64,000 bases of DNA from CAVQKZ01 sp963837325 (GTDB lineage: Bacteria > Actinomycetota > Actinomycetes > Mycobacteriales > Jatrophihabitantaceae). The notes under the pieces are model-generated. The model did not search any database. It saw only the letters and a program-made list of their open reading frames with translations, and had not been told where the DNA came from. The DNA lies in contig CAWIMV010000001.1 in NCBI GenBank assembly GCA_963837325.1, positions 2,728,001 to 2,792,000 of the forward strand, written 5' to 3'. The position numbers and the translations under genes were made by a program. Of this stretch, positions 1 to 8,264 are shown in pieces. Position 1 is the stretch's first letter; every line of letters begins with the position of its first letter.

Positions 1-327
1 GCCGTCCTCGCGCACTGCCCGCACCTTGCCCTCGACGTGCAGCGTCGTGCCGTCGGGATCCGGGACCACGACCGGACGGGTGAACCGCACGCTGTACTCG
101 ACGACGGCTCCGGGATCGCCGGCCCAGTCGGTGACCACGCGGATGGCCGACGCCATCGTGAACATGCCGTGGGCGATCACGTCCGGCAGCCCGACCGACT
201 TGGCGAAGCGCTCGTTCCAGTGGATCGGGTTGAAGTCCCTCGACGCGCCAGCATAGCGGACGAGGTCGGCCCGCACGATTGGAAAATCCTGCGCCGGCAG
301 CGTGTCGCCGATTCCTACTGTGCTCAT
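1..327 (-). CDS. hadB: HadB-type MaoC (R)-hydroxyacyl dehydratase, 3' part cut by window edge
   Basis: Catalytic subunit of a hot-dog-fold (3R)-hydroxyacyl-ACP dehydratase, the dehydration step of type II fatty acid elongation (Rv0636-like). The visible N-terminal 109 residues include the hydratase-2 motif: an Asp in DFNPIHW followed by its His, then a VIAHGMF segment. In the known HadAB enzyme this Asp/His pair does catalysis. The ATG start is at 325-327 and overlaps the hadA stop (ATGA), so the two are translationally coupled. The C-terminus runs off the window. A hadC gene, if present, would lie outside. Family and role are well supported; whether the substrate is a mycolic-acid precursor or an ordinary fatty acid cannot be told here. 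Confidence 0.9.
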   Translation of the reverse strand, partial: MSTVGIGDTLPAQDFPIVRADLVRYAGASRDFNPIHWNERFAKSVGLPDVIAHGMFTMASAIRVVTDWAGDPGAVVEYSVRFTRPVVVPDPDGTTLHVEGKVRAVREDG

Positions 328-773
328 CGTCCTTCTCCCCGCGCGACGAGCGTGCCGAATGCGGTGAGCACGGCCTCGCCGTCGAGCGTCGTCACATCGG
401 CGCGGGTCGTGACCAGGTCGTTGCCGGCAGCGGCCCGGATGTCGTGAATCGTCACCGCCACCTGCAGCACGTCCCCGGCGCGGACCGGCCGGGCGTGCAC
501 GAAACGCTGTTCGCCGTGGACGACCCGGGAGTAGTCGATCCCGAGGTCGGGGTCGTCAATGACCTGGTGCCCGGCCGGCAGCGTCAGGACGATCGCGAAG
601 GTCGGCGGGGCGATCACGTCGGCGTGCCCGAGCGCCTGGGCCGCAGCGCGATCCCGGTACGCCGGATTGGGGTCGTTGACGGCGTCGGCGAACTCCCGGA
701 TCTTCTCTCGACCGACTTCGTAGGGCGCGGTCGGCGGGTAGGTGCGCCCGATGAGGGACGGATCGATGGGCAT
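324..773 (-). CDS. hadA: HadA-type MaoC dehydratase subunit
   Basis: A 149-residue hot-dog protein of the HadA/Rv0635 type, the non-catalytic, substrate-binding partner of HadB. The region matching the hydratase-2 motif (VNDPNPAYRD, then VIAPPTFAIVL) lacks the catalytic His, as expected for HadA. It lies directly upstream of hadB with a 4-base ATGA overlap, which fits a heterodimer made from one transcript. In Mycobacterium and Streptomyces the pair follows rpmG and the tRNA-Thr/tRNA-Met genes; the same block is present here, but with a TetR gene between rpmG and hadA. Confidence 0.9.
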   Translation of the reverse strand: MPIDPSLIGRTYPPTAPYEVGREKIREFADAVNDPNPAYRDRAAAQALGHADVIAPPTFAIVLTLPAGHQVIDDPDLGIDYSRVVHGEQRFVHARPVRAGDVLQVAVTIHDIRAAAGNDLVTTRADVTTLDGEAVLTAFGTLVARGEGR

Positions 774-810
774 GATGCAGACGCTAACCGACAGCGCCCC
801 GGATCAGGTC

Positions 811-1527
811 CTACCCCGGCGTGCGGGCGAACGCCTCGACCGGCAGCGGGTCATCGAAACCCAGGGTGACGTCATTGGCGCGGACGATGCCCTCCAGCAG
901 GTACCAGACGCCCTGACTGACGAACTCGATGAGGGTGTCGCGTGACATCGCGGGCCGGGACAGCCACCATGCCCCGCTCGACTCGACGAAGCCGACGATG
1001 CCGAACGCGCTCGCCTCTGCCTCGGCGGCGTCGATGCCGAAGGGCGTCAGCACCGTCGTGAGCAGGGCGCCCACGCGGTCGGCCACCCCGTTCTCGACCA
1101 CCGCCAACGCAGCGCCGTTACGTCGGTCGCGCAGGAAGTAATAGCGGTTGGGATGCCGGTCCAGCCACCCCACGATCACGCCGACGGTCGAGGTGATGAT
1201 CCGGCGGGGAGTCGCTCCCTCGGTCAGCTGCAGGTGCGGCAGCACGCCGGCGACGACGGTGGCGGCGGCTTCGTCGGCAATCGCTTGGCGGAGGTCTTCC
1301 CGGTCACGGAAGTAGCGGTAGAGCACGGTACGGCTGACGCCGGCCGCTGCAGCGATCTGCTCGGCGCTGGCGTCCGGACCGTGGACGTCGATAGCGACTC
1401 CGCCTGCGGCCACAAAGGCGGCCCGGCGCCGGGCGCGATGCTCGGCCCACCGCAATCGGCGGCCGTCCGGCGGTCGGTCGGCAGGCGGGGATGGGATCTT
1501 CAGCTCGCCTGCAGCCTCGCCTGCCAT
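811..1527 (-). CDS. TetR/AcrR-family transcriptional regulator
   Basis: A 238-residue protein. The N-terminal HTH is plain: ASAEQIAAAAGVSRTVLYRY followed by FRDREDLRQAI, the classic TetR helices. The C-terminal part is an all-helical ligand domain. The ATG at 1525-1527 (MAGEAAGELK) is preferred because the open frame further upstream runs into the region behind the rpmG terminator. It sits 37 bases before hadA in the same direction, so it may be cotranscribed with hadA-hadB and could control them, as FasR-like regulators control lipid genes. That link is inference from position only. Confidence 0.85.
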   Translation of the reverse strand: MAGEAAGELKIPSPPADRPPDGRRLRWAEHRARRRAAFVAAGGVAIDVHGPDASAEQIAAAAGVSRTVLYRYFRDREDLRQAIADEAAATVVAGVLPHLQLTEGATPRRIITSTVGVIVGWLDRHPNRYYFLRDRRNGAALAVVENGVADRVGALLTTVLTPFGIDAAEAEASAFGIVGFVESSGAWWLSRPAMSRDTLIEFVSQGVWYLLEGIVRANDVTLGFDDPLPVEAFARTPG

Positions 1528-1608
1528 CGCGTCCCCCCGGTCGACGGCTGTGGCGAAGATCTTAATCCCGATCGCCCTAGGCGGGACGGCCTGTCGCATC
1601 AAGATGAC

Positions 1609-1650
1609 AAAAAAGAGCCCCGCCCGGCACAGCGGGCCGGGCGAGGCTCT
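1609..1650 (-). terminator. Intrinsic terminator after rpmG
   Basis: On the minus strand a 14-base G+C-rich stem (1637-1650 with 1614-1627, one wobble pair) is followed by a run of six T. It lies 15 bases after the rpmG stop, so it should separate rpmG from the TetR-hadAB genes. Confidence 0.9.
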
Positions 1651-1665
1651 CGAGGTGACGCGGGC

Positions 1666-1830
1666 TCAGCGGGTCTCGCGGTGCTCGGTGTGCTTGCCGC
1701 AGTTGGGGCAGAACTTGTTCATCGCCAGCCGGTCGGGGTCGTTGCGACGGTTCTTCTTGGTGATGTAGTTGCGGTGCTTGCACACCTGACACGCCAAGGT
1801 GATCTTCGGACGTACGTCAGTGGCTGCCAC
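1666..1830 (-). CDS. rpmG: 50S ribosomal protein L33
   Basis: A 54-residue L33 of the large ribosomal subunit. It has the family pattern with two zinc-binding CxxC pairs (CQVC near residue 15 and CPNC near residue 42) and the typical [14 protein letters not shown] core. Retention of the cysteines marks the zinc-containing C+ form rather than the C- paralogue induced in zinc starvation. The start is GTG at 1828-1830, which gives the usual MAATDVRP beginning. It follows tRNA-Thr and tRNA-Met on the same strand, the common actinobacterial order, and ends just before a strong terminator. Confidence 0.95.
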   Translation of the reverse strand: MAATDVRPKITLACQVCKHRNYITKKNRRNDPDRLAMNKFCPNCGKHTEHRETR

Positions 1831-1883
1831 GGTCGTGCCTTTCGGTTGGTACTTCAGACCAGTCGGCCGATGCCGACCGGTTG

Positions 1884-1957
1884 TAGCGAGGGCCGGACTT
1901 GAACCGGCGACACAGCGATTATGAGCCGCTTGCTCTACCAGACTGAGCTACCCCGCC
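1884..1957 (-). tRNA. tRNA-Met (anticodon CAT)
   Basis: A 74-base cloverleaf on the minus strand. The acceptor pairs GGCGGGG with CCTCGCT using two G-U pairs, the D-arm is GCTC...GAGC, the anticodon loop reads CTCATAA, and the T-arm is GCCGG-TTCAAGT-CCGGC. The 3' CCA is not encoded. The first base pair is G-U rather than the mismatch typical of initiators, so this is the elongator form. Confidence 0.93.
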
Positions 1958-1993
1958 CCGGCCGCCGCGGGCTTGATCGCTCGGGGCTGCCAG

Positions 1994-2066
1994 AGCCCCC
2001 TTACGGAATCGAACCGTAGACCTTCTCCTTACCATGGAGACGCTCTGCCGACTGAGCTAAGGGGGC
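1994..2066 (-). tRNA. tRNA-Thr (anticodon GGT)
   Basis: A 73-base cloverleaf on the minus strand with a perfect 7-pair acceptor (GCCCCCT with AGGGGGC), anticodon stem TCTCC/GGAGA and loop ATGGTAA giving anticodon GGT. It lies 36 bases before tRNA-Met and is probably cotranscribed with it and rpmG. Confidence 0.95.
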
Positions 2067-2269
2067 AGTCGCTCACGCCGGTGCGGTGCCGGCGAGACCG
2101 GTTTCGCGCGGCGCTCACGCCAGCGCACGAGTTTACACGACCGGCCCGGGCAAGATTTCCCGCCAGGACGGGTACCTGGTGGCGAGATCACCAGCCGGTT
2201 ACGTCACGATTGCTTGGCAACACCGTCGCGTTCGGAAAGACTTGAATGCGAGATCTGACAGGAGCCGAC

Positions 2270-2368
2270 ATGCCCGTTACCTCTGGATTCACCCGCCGTG
2301 AGCGCGCACTCGACGAACTGCACCAGGGTGCCCAGTTGATCGTCGTCCACTGTGGCGGGAGGCGGTGA
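2270..2368 (+). CDS. 32-residue leader-type small ORF overlapping sdhC
   Basis: ATG at 2270 with a good ribosome site (GGAG at 2261-2264, five bases away) opens a 32-codon frame that starts MPVTSGFTRRERALDELHQG and ends in HCGGRR. Its stop (2366-2368) overlaps the sdhC GTG start (2365-2367), the GTGA arrangement of coupled genes. It is rich in Arg, Glu and Gln with no membrane segment or signal peptide. I do not recognise a family. It may be a small subunit or accessory peptide of the complex, or a leader whose translation controls sdhC. The ribosome site and overlap are seen; the role is open. Confidence 0.55.
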   Translation: MPVTSGFTRRERALDELHQGAQLIVVHCGGRR

Positions 2369-3183
2369 CCCGCGCGGGCACCCTGCGCTCAGGCGTCGGG
2401 ACCGAGGGTCGCGCCAGCATCGCCGCACGCACCCTGCGCACCGACCGGTGGTGGCAGGCGCCGCTGACGACGTTCGCACTCCTGTCGCTGTGGGTCCTCT
2501 ACGCCGTGGTCCGCACGGCAAGCCAGCGGGCCTACTTCGTGGACCAGTACCACTACCTGTCGCCGTTCTTCTCCCCTTGCGTGACCGCGTCGTGCGACCC
2601 CGGTGCGCGGGACTTCGGCACGTGGTTCGGGCACTTCCCGCCGTTCATCCCCTTCGCGATCCTGGTGCTGCCGTTCCTGCTCGGTTTCCGGCTGACCTGC
2701 TACTACTACCGCAAGGCGTACTACCGGGCCTTCTGGCAGTCCCCGCCGGCGTGCGCCGTGGCCGAGCCCCATGGCAAGTACACCGGCGAGACCCGCTTCC
2801 CGCTGATCGGGCAGAACGCACACCGGTACTTCTTCTACGCGGCGGTCGTGATCTCGGTGGTGAACACCTTCGACCTGATCCGGGCGTTCCGCGGCGGCGA
2901 CGGCGGGTTCGGCATCGGTCTCGGCACGTTGATCATGCTGGTGAACGTCGTCCTGCTGTGGACGTACACGGCCTCGTGCCATTCCTGCCGGCACCTCATG
3001 GGCGGCCGGCTGCGGCACTTCTCCGCCCACCCCGTGCGTTACCGGGCCTGGACGTTCGTCACCAAGCTCAACACCCGGCATATGGAGCTGGCCTGGACCA
3101 CGCTCGGCACGCTCATGCTCACCGACGGTTACATCGCGCTGGTGGCCTCCGGTGCTTTCGGCGACCCCCGCATCATCAACTAA
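2365..3183 (+). CDS. sdhC: Succinate dehydrogenase membrane anchor, Sdh1/Rv0249c type
   Basis: A 272-residue membrane protein with about five hydrophobic helices (near residues 33-50, 92-108, 153-170, 180-200 and 243-262). It carries His residues next to helices, for example HFPPFIPF, HSCRHLM and NTRHMEL, which suit haem or quinone sites. Length and position before sdhA and sdhB match the Rv0249c-type anchor of mycobacterial Sdh1, which couples succinate oxidation to menaquinone. The start is GTG inside the stop of the upstream small ORF. No separate sdhD was found, as is usual for this type. Confidence 0.82.
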   Translation: MTRAGTLRSGVGTEGRASIAARTLRTDRWWQAPLTTFALLSLWVLYAVVRTASQRAYFVDQYHYLSPFFSPCVTASCDPGARDFGTWFGHFPPFIPFAILVLPFLLGFRLTCYYYRKAYYRAFWQSPPACAVAEPHGKYTGETRFPLIGQNAHRYFFYAAVVISVVNTFDLIRAFRGGDGGFGIGLGTLIMLVNVVLLWTYTASCHSCRHLMGGRLRHFSAHPVRYRAWTFVTKLNTRHMELAWTTLGTLMLTDGYIALVASGAFGDPRIIN

Positions 3184-3192
3184 GAGGAACCC

Positions 3193-5121
3193 TTGCCCGA
3201 CATCGAGAAGCACAACTACGACGTCCTGATCATCGGCGCGGGCGGCGCCGGCCTCCGGGCCGCGATCGCTGCGCGCGAGGCCGGGCTGCGAGTGGCGGTC
3301 ATCTGCAAGTCGCTGTTCGGCAAGGCCCACACCGTGATGGCCGAGGGTGGCATCGCGGCGTCGATGGGCAACGTCAACAAGAACGACAACTGGCAGGTGC
3401 ACTTCCGCGACACGATGCGCGGCGGCAAGTTCCTCAACTCCTGGCGGATGGCCGAACTGCACGCCAAGGAGGCGCCGGACCGCGTCTGGGAGCTCGAGAC
3501 CTACGGCGCGCTGTTCGATCGCACCAGCGAGGGCAAGATCAGCCAGCGCAACTTCGGCGGGCACGAGTACCCGCGGCTGGCCCACGTCGGCGACCGCACC
3601 GGGCTGGAACTCATCCGCACGATGCAGCAGAAGATCGTGTCGCTGCAGCAGGACGACGCGGCCGAGAAGGGCCAGCGCGGAGCCGACGACGCCTACCTGA
3701 AGGTGTTCGCCGAGTGCACGATCACGGAGTTGCTCAAGTCCGACGACGGCAAGATCGCCGGTGCATTCGGCTACCGGCGCGAGACCGGCCGCTTCATCAC
3801 CTTCAATGCGCCGGCGGTCGTGCTGGCTACCGGCGGCATCGGCAAGTCGTTCAAGGTCACGTCCAACTCGTGGGAGTACACCGGCGACGGCCACGCACTG
3901 GCGCTGCGGGCCGGTTCGACGCTGGTGAACATGGAGTTCGTCCAGTTCCACCCGACGGGCATGGTCTGGCCGCCGTCGGTGAAGGGCATTCTCGTCACCG
4001 AATCCGTCCGCGGCGACGGCGGCGTACTGCGCAACTCCGAGGGCAAGCGGTTCATGTTCGACTACGTCCCCCCAGTGTTTCGAGGCCAGTACGCCGAGAC
4101 CGAGGAAGAGGGCGACCGCTGGTACACCGACCCCGACAACAACAAGCGGCCGCCGGAGTTGCTGCCCCGTGACGAAGTGGCGCGCGCCATCAACTCCGAG
4201 GTCAAGGCCGGCCGAGGTTCACCGCACGGCGGGGTGTTCCTCGACATTGCCAGCCGGCGACCGGCCGAGGAGATCCTGCGGCGGCTGCCGTCGATGTATC
4301 ACCAGTTCAAGGAGCTCGCCGACGTCGACATCACGGCCGAGCCGATGGAGGTCGGGCCGACCTGCCATTACGTGATGGGCGGGGTCGAGGTCGATCCCGA
4401 CACGGCTGCGGCGGCGCGGGTCCCCGGACTGTTCGCCGCCGGCGAGGTCGCGGGTGGCATGCACGGCTCGAACCGCCTCGGCGGCAACTCGCTGTCGGAC
4501 CTGCTGGTGTTCGGGCGTCGGGCCGGGGTCGGTGCGGCCGAGTACGTGGCCACGCTGGGCGGAAAGTATCCCGCGGCGAAGGCCGGCTCCCTCGACGCTG
4601 CCCAGCGAGTGGCGATCAGACCGTTCGAACCGCCCGACGCCGACAGCATCGAGAACCCCTACACGTTGCATCAGGAACTACAGCAGACGATGAACGACCT
4701 CGTCGGCATCATTCGTACGGCCGAGGAGATCGAGGTCGCGCTGGGCAAGCTGGCCCTGCTCAAGCAGCGGGTGCGCAACGTCGGCGCCAGCGCGGACCGC
4801 CGATTCAATCCGGGCTGGCACTTGGCTCTCGACTTGCGCAACCTGCTGGCCGTCAGCGAGTGCGTGGCCCGGGCCGCGCTGTTGCGGCAGGAGTCGCGCG
4901 GCGGGCACACCCGCGACGACTACCCGAAGATGGAAGCCGAATGGCGGCAGAAGAACTTGATCTGCGCGGCTAAGGGTGACCAGATCGACGTCGTCGAACA
5001 GCCGCTGACGCCGATGCGCGAGGACCTGTTGAAGCTGTTCGAGCGCGACGAGCTGGCGAAGTACCTCACTGAGGCCGAGCTCAAGCAGTTCGACGAACTT
5101 GCAGTTGAGGAGACCTCATGA
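3193..5121 (+). CDS. sdhA: Succinate dehydrogenase flavoprotein subunit
   Basis: A 642-residue catalytic subunit that oxidises succinate to fumarate with covalent FAD. Seen: the Rossmann motif GAGGAGLRAA (residues 15-24), the FAD-attachment segment AHTVMAEGGIA with its His (near residue 46), the substrate segment QFHPTGM and the HGSNRLGGNSL segment near residues 425-435. The start is TTG at 3193, eight bases after an AGAGGA ribosome site and nine after the sdhC stop. Its stop overlaps the sdhB ATG (ATGA). The closest relatives known to me are Rv0248c-type Sdh1 flavoproteins. Confidence 0.95.
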   Translation: MPDIEKHNYDVLIIGAGGAGLRAAIAAREAGLRVAVICKSLFGKAHTVMAEGGIAASMGNVNKNDNWQVHFRDTMRGGKFLNSWRMAELHAKEAPDRVWELETYGALFDRTSEGKISQRNFGGHEYPRLAHVGDRTGLELIRTMQQKIVSLQQDDAAEKGQRGADDAYLKVFAECTITELLKSDDGKIAGAFGYRRETGRFITFNAPAVVLATGGIGKSFKVTSNSWEYTGDGHALALRAGSTLVNMEFVQFHPTGMVWPPSVKGILVTESVRGDGGVLRNSEGKRFMFDYVPPVFRGQYAETEEEGDRWYTDPDNNKRPPELLPRDEVARAINSEVKAGRGSPHGGVFLDIASRRPAEEILRRLPSMYHQFKELADVDITAEPMEVGPTCHYVMGGVEVDPDTAAAARVPGLFAAGEVAGGMHGSNRLGGNSLSDLLVFGRRAGVGAAEYVATLGGKYPAAKAGSLDAAQRVAIRPFEPPDADSIENPYTLHQELQQTMNDLVGIIRTAEEIEVALGKLALLKQRVRNVGASADRRFNPGWHLALDLRNLLAVSECVARAALLRQESRGGHTRDDYPKMEAEWRQKNLICAAKGDQIDVVEQPLTPMREDLLKLFERDELAKYLTEAELKQFDELAVEETS

Positions 5122-5873
5122 GTTACGACGCCAAGTTCCGCGTGTGGCGGGGCGACGCCGACGGTGGCGCGCTCACCGACTACACCGTCGAGGTGAACGA
5201 GGGCGAGGTCGTGCTCGACGTCATCCATCGACTCCAGGCGACGCAGGCCGGCGACCTGGCCGTGCGGTGGAACTGCAAGGCCGGCAAGTGCGGCTCGTGC
5301 AGTGCCGAGATCAACGGCCGGCCGCGGCTGCTCTGCATGACGCGGATGTCGACGTTCACCGAGACCGAAACGATCACCGTTACGCCCTTGCGCACCTTCC
5401 CGGTGACGAAGGACCTCGTCACGGACGTCTCGTTCAACTACCGGAAGGCTCAGGAAGTCCCGGCGTTCGCGCCGCCGAAGGGTGTGGCGGCGGGTGACTA
5501 CCGCATGTCGCAGGTCGACGTCGAGCGCTCGCAGGAGTTCCGCAAGTGCATCGAGTGCTTCCTCTGTCAGGACGTTTGCCACGTCATCCGCGACCACGAG
5601 GACAACAAGGAGGCGTTCGCCGGTCCACGCTTCCTGATTCGCGCGGCCGAGCTGGACATGCACCCACTGGACGAGCGCACCGACCGGGCTCAGCTGGCCA
5701 GGAGTGAGCAGGGCATCGGGCTGTGCAACATCACCAAGTGCTGCACCGAGGTGTGCCCTGAGCACATCAAGATCACCGACAACGCGATCATCCCGATGAA
5801 AGAGCGCGTGGTCGACCGCAAGTACGACCCGCTGGTCTGGCTGGGCAGCAAGATCGGACGCCGCAGCTCGTAG
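5118..5873 (+). CDS. sdhB: Succinate dehydrogenase iron-sulfur subunit
   Basis: A 251-residue electron-transfer subunit. Cysteine motifs in order: CKAGKCGSC with a later Cys in LLCMT for the 2Fe-2S cluster (residues about 53-76), CIECFLCQDVC (about 144-154), and CNITKCCTEVCP (about 203-214) for the two cubane-type clusters. The start overlaps the sdhA stop by four bases. It is the last gene of the operon. The next gene is on the other strand 21 bases away, with no obvious intrinsic terminator between. Confidence 0.95.
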   Translation: MSYDAKFRVWRGDADGGALTDYTVEVNEGEVVLDVIHRLQATQAGDLAVRWNCKAGKCGSCSAEINGRPRLLCMTRMSTFTETETITVTPLRTFPVTKDLVTDVSFNYRKAQEVPAFAPPKGVAAGDYRMSQVDVERSQEFRKCIECFLCQDVCHVIRDHEDNKEAFAGPRFLIRAAELDMHPLDERTDRAQLARSEQGIGLCNITKCCTEVCPEHIKITDNAIIPMKERVVDRKYDPLVWLGSKIGRRSS

Positions 5874-5894
5874 GCGGCAGTCAGGCGGCGGCGG

Positions 5895-6716
5895 TCAGGC
5901 GGCGGCCGCGAGGATGGCGCACACGTCGACCATGTTGTACGCCGCGGAAAAGTCTGCTGCCTGGAAGCCGAGCGTAAGCGGGCCGCGCCGCTCGACTCCA
6001 GGGATCAAGCAGGCCAACTCCGTCATGACGGGACGCAGGACGTCGACCTCAAGATCGACCGTTCCGGCGAACGTCGGAGGGCGCACTTCGGCGCGCTTCG
6101 CCAGCGCGCTCTTCGCCGCGGCCTCGATGCGATTGCAGGATTCCTCCGGATGCAAGCTCTCGGCGGCCCGATTGCCGAGTGCGCGTTTCACCGCGACAGT
6201 CGTGATGCCAGGTGCGACCGATGCGGCTTCTCGAACGAGCGTGTCGTCGCCGGTGGCGAGGACGGGCACGGCGCCGTAGTGGGCGGCGAGAGCCGCGTTC
6301 AGGCCGAACTCACCGAGCTCCTGGCCGTTGCAGCGCACCTGCGCGATCGTGCCACCACTCACGGTGTGCGCGAGCACTGATTGCGCCGTACCCGCGCGCC
6401 CGTGGTAGCCGACGAGGCATACAGCATCGACACCGTCGTCGACGCCAGTCATCATCCCGTGAATCCGTGGCGTCCCGCGCAGCAGCGTGCAACCTCGAAC
6501 AAGCCGGTGCGGCAGGATGTTGCGGAACCCGGCATGCGCGTCGCACACCACGATCGACGCATCTGGTTCACAGGCGAGGATTCCCCGCACGGCGGCACTG
6601 GCTTCGTCCGTCATGTACGTGCGATTGCGTTCGTACTCGGAATGGCCGGGACTGATGTCGTCAGGAGCGACGACGCCGGCCACGCCTTCCATGTCGACGG
6701 AAAGGAGTACGCGCAT
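5895..6716 (-). CDS. M55-family D-aminopeptidase (DppA-like)
   Basis: A 273-residue cytoplasmic zinc peptidase that removes N-terminal D-amino acids from small peptides in the DppA family. The metal-site motifs are visible in order: SVDMEGVAGV (Asp and Glu), DAHAGFRN (His), GYHGRAGT (His) and GQELGEFGLNAALA (Glu). The ATG at 6714-6716 is chosen because an AGGAGG sits just before it; a GTG four codons upstream lies inside that ribosome site. No peptide transporter is next to it, unlike the Bacillus dpp operon. A related one is at 30.1-37.6 kb. Confidence 0.88.
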   Translation of the reverse strand: MRVLLSVDMEGVAGVVAPDDISPGHSEYERNRTYMTDEASAAVRGILACEPDASIVVCDAHAGFRNILPHRLVRGCTLLRGTPRIHGMMTGVDDGVDAVCLVGYHGRAGTAQSVLAHTVSGGTIAQVRCNGQELGEFGLNAALAAHYGAVPVLATGDDTLVREAASVAPGITTVAVKRALGNRAAESLHPEESCNRIEAAAKSALAKRAEVRPPTFAGTVDLEVDVLRPVMTELACLIPGVERRGPLTLGFQAADFSAAYNMVDVCAILAAAA

Positions 6717-6791
6717 GACCCTCCTCACGATCAGGACCGTCCAAACCTACTGATGGCATTTTGGGCGAACGCTCGCGGCTGGTCGTCTTAG

Positions 6792-6918
6792 AGTTGTGGC
6801 GCGGTTTGGCTGCCGTTGCGGATCATGTTTTCCCCGCTCGCGCTCGGTTTCCGGCCCGCTAACCGGTCATCAGCGGGGAAATCAGATCAGGTGCAGAGGA
6901 GGAAGTTGTGGCGCGGTT
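6792..6918 (+). repeat. 15-base direct repeat pair flanking an inverted repeat, 5' of a VOC gene
   Basis: AGTTGTGGCGCGGTT occurs exactly at 6792-6806 and 6904-6918. The second copy contains the GTG start of the VOC gene, and the first would start a decoy frame with the same first four residues (MARF). Between them lies an inverted repeat (6821-6838 and 6872-6888) whose core is TTTCCCCGCT/AGCGGGGAAA with a 33-base loop. It could be an operator, a 5' UTR hairpin or the scar of a small duplication. Confidence 0.6.
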
Positions 6919-7282
6919 CGTGCAGTGGACGCTCGACGTTCAGGACGTCGAATTGATGGGGCGGTTCTGGGGGCAGGCGCTCGGCTTTCGGCTCGACATG
7001 GGCAATGACGGCTGCGCCAAGCTGTACCCGCCGGCCGACGCCGGGGCTGACGTCCCCACCGTGTGGTTGCAGCACACCACGGAAGGCAAGCGAGTCAAGA
7101 ACCGCTGGCATCCGGACCTGAGACCGGAAGACGGGAACGTCGAAGCGGAGGTCGAGCGGCTCATTGGGCTCGGGGCAGGGCATGTCGACGTCGGCCAGAC
7201 CGATGACGACCCGTTCGTCTTGCTTGCCGACCCGGAGGGCAACGAGTTCTGCGTGCTGCGTCGCGAGCCCCGCGCGGTCTGA
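6908..7282 (+). CDS. VOC (glyoxalase/bleomycin-resistance fold) protein
   Basis: A 124-residue single-domain VOC protein. It has paired beta-alpha-beta-beta-beta modules, an early Trp-Thr-Leu-Asp-Val strand, GRFWGQALGFRL, and a closing DPEGNEFCVL with the usual conserved Glu. It is common in actinomycetes and mostly unassigned. The GTG start follows AGAGGAGGA by about six bases. A long inverted repeat and a direct repeat precede it. The next gene, an F420-type oxidoreductase, follows after 60 bases in the same direction, so the two may be cotranscribed. The substrate is unknown. Confidence 0.8.
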   Translation: MARFVQWTLDVQDVELMGRFWGQALGFRLDMGNDGCAKLYPPADAGADVPTVWLQHTTEGKRVKNRWHPDLRPEDGNVEAEVERLIGLGAGHVDVGQTDDDPFVLLADPEGNEFCVLRREPRAV

Positions 7283-7342
7283 GCAATCACACCGCCCGAC
7301 TAACGTGGATAGCGACCGCGACCGACCCGACGGAGGGCAGCT

Positions 7343-8215
7343 ATGAAGATCGGCTTGCACATCACAGATTTCACGTGGCCGGACGGGACGCCGCAGCTGG
7401 CTTCGAGCCTGGGTCGGATCGCGACGACGGCCGAGGACGCCGGGTTCGCGCGGATCAGCGTGATGGACCACGTGTGGCAGATCGGCGTCTACGGGCCACC
7501 GGAGCACGAGATGCTCGAGGCGTATACGACGCTGGGTTATCTCGCCGCTCGCACGTCGCGCGTCGAACTGCTGGCGTGGGTGACCGCGGTCGTTTACCGC
7601 GAGCCGGGACTGCTGGCCAAGATGGTCACCACGCTCGACGTGCTATCCGAGGGCCGCGCCATGCTCGGCATCGGCGCGGCGTGGAACGAGCCGGAGTCGC
7701 GCGGCTTGGGGTTGCCGTTCCCGCCGACGGCCGAGCGTTTCGAGCGCTTGGAGGAAGCACTGCAGATCTGCCTGCAGATGTGGAGCGACGACGACGGCCC
7801 GTACGACGGCAAGCACTACCAGCTGGAGCGCACGCTGAACTCGCCGCAGCCGCTGACTCGGCCGCATCCGCCGATCTTGATCGGGGGTGGAGGCGAGAAG
7901 AAGACGCTGCGGCTCGTCGCCCAGTACGCGCAGGCCTGCAACCTGTTCGCCGGCCCGGAACTGCCGCACAAACTCGACGTGCTGCGCCAGCACTGTGCGG
8001 ACCTCGGCCGTGACTACAACGAGATCGAGAAGACGGTCATGATGCGGTTCCAACCGGGTCCAGGCGGCGAGAACATCGACTCGATGCTCGAGCAGCTGCG
8101 TGAACTGGCCGACCTGGGCGTCTCGGAAGTGCACGGCGCTGTCGAGCACGTTTCGCAGATCACGCCACTGGAGCTGATGAGCGAGCGCGTCATCCCCGTG
8201 GTCGCCGGCTGGTGA
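7343..8215 (+). CDS. LLM-class F420-dependent oxidoreductase
   Basis: A 290-residue luciferase-like TIM barrel of the actinobacterial F420 type. It starts MKIGLHITDFTWPDG and has the SVMDHVWQIG segment, VTAVVYREPGLLAKMVTTLD, SEGRAMLGIGAAWNE, and PPILIGGGGEKKTLRLVAQY for cofactor phosphate binding. Such enzymes move hydride between F420H2 and varied substrates. The ATG follows GGAGGG. The exact substrate cannot be inferred. Confidence 0.88.
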   Translation: MKIGLHITDFTWPDGTPQLASSLGRIATTAEDAGFARISVMDHVWQIGVYGPPEHEMLEAYTTLGYLAARTSRVELLAWVTAVVYREPGLLAKMVTTLDVLSEGRAMLGIGAAWNEPESRGLGLPFPPTAERFERLEEALQICLQMWSDDDGPYDGKHYQLERTLNSPQPLTRPHPPILIGGGGEKKTLRLVAQYAQACNLFAGPELPHKLDVLRQHCADLGRDYNEIEKTVMMRFQPGPGGENIDSMLEQLRELADLGVSEVHGAVEHVSQITPLELMSERVIPVVAGW

Positions 8216-8264
8216 CCGCGGGCTTCTGAACCATGCTGGTGATGCGACGCATGGACGGGCTGGA

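Noticed and set aside
2352..4172. 606-codon open frame overlapping sdhC and sdhA
   Set aside because: Arg/Pro/His-rich, no family features; it is the +2 frame of the G+C-rich sdh genes.
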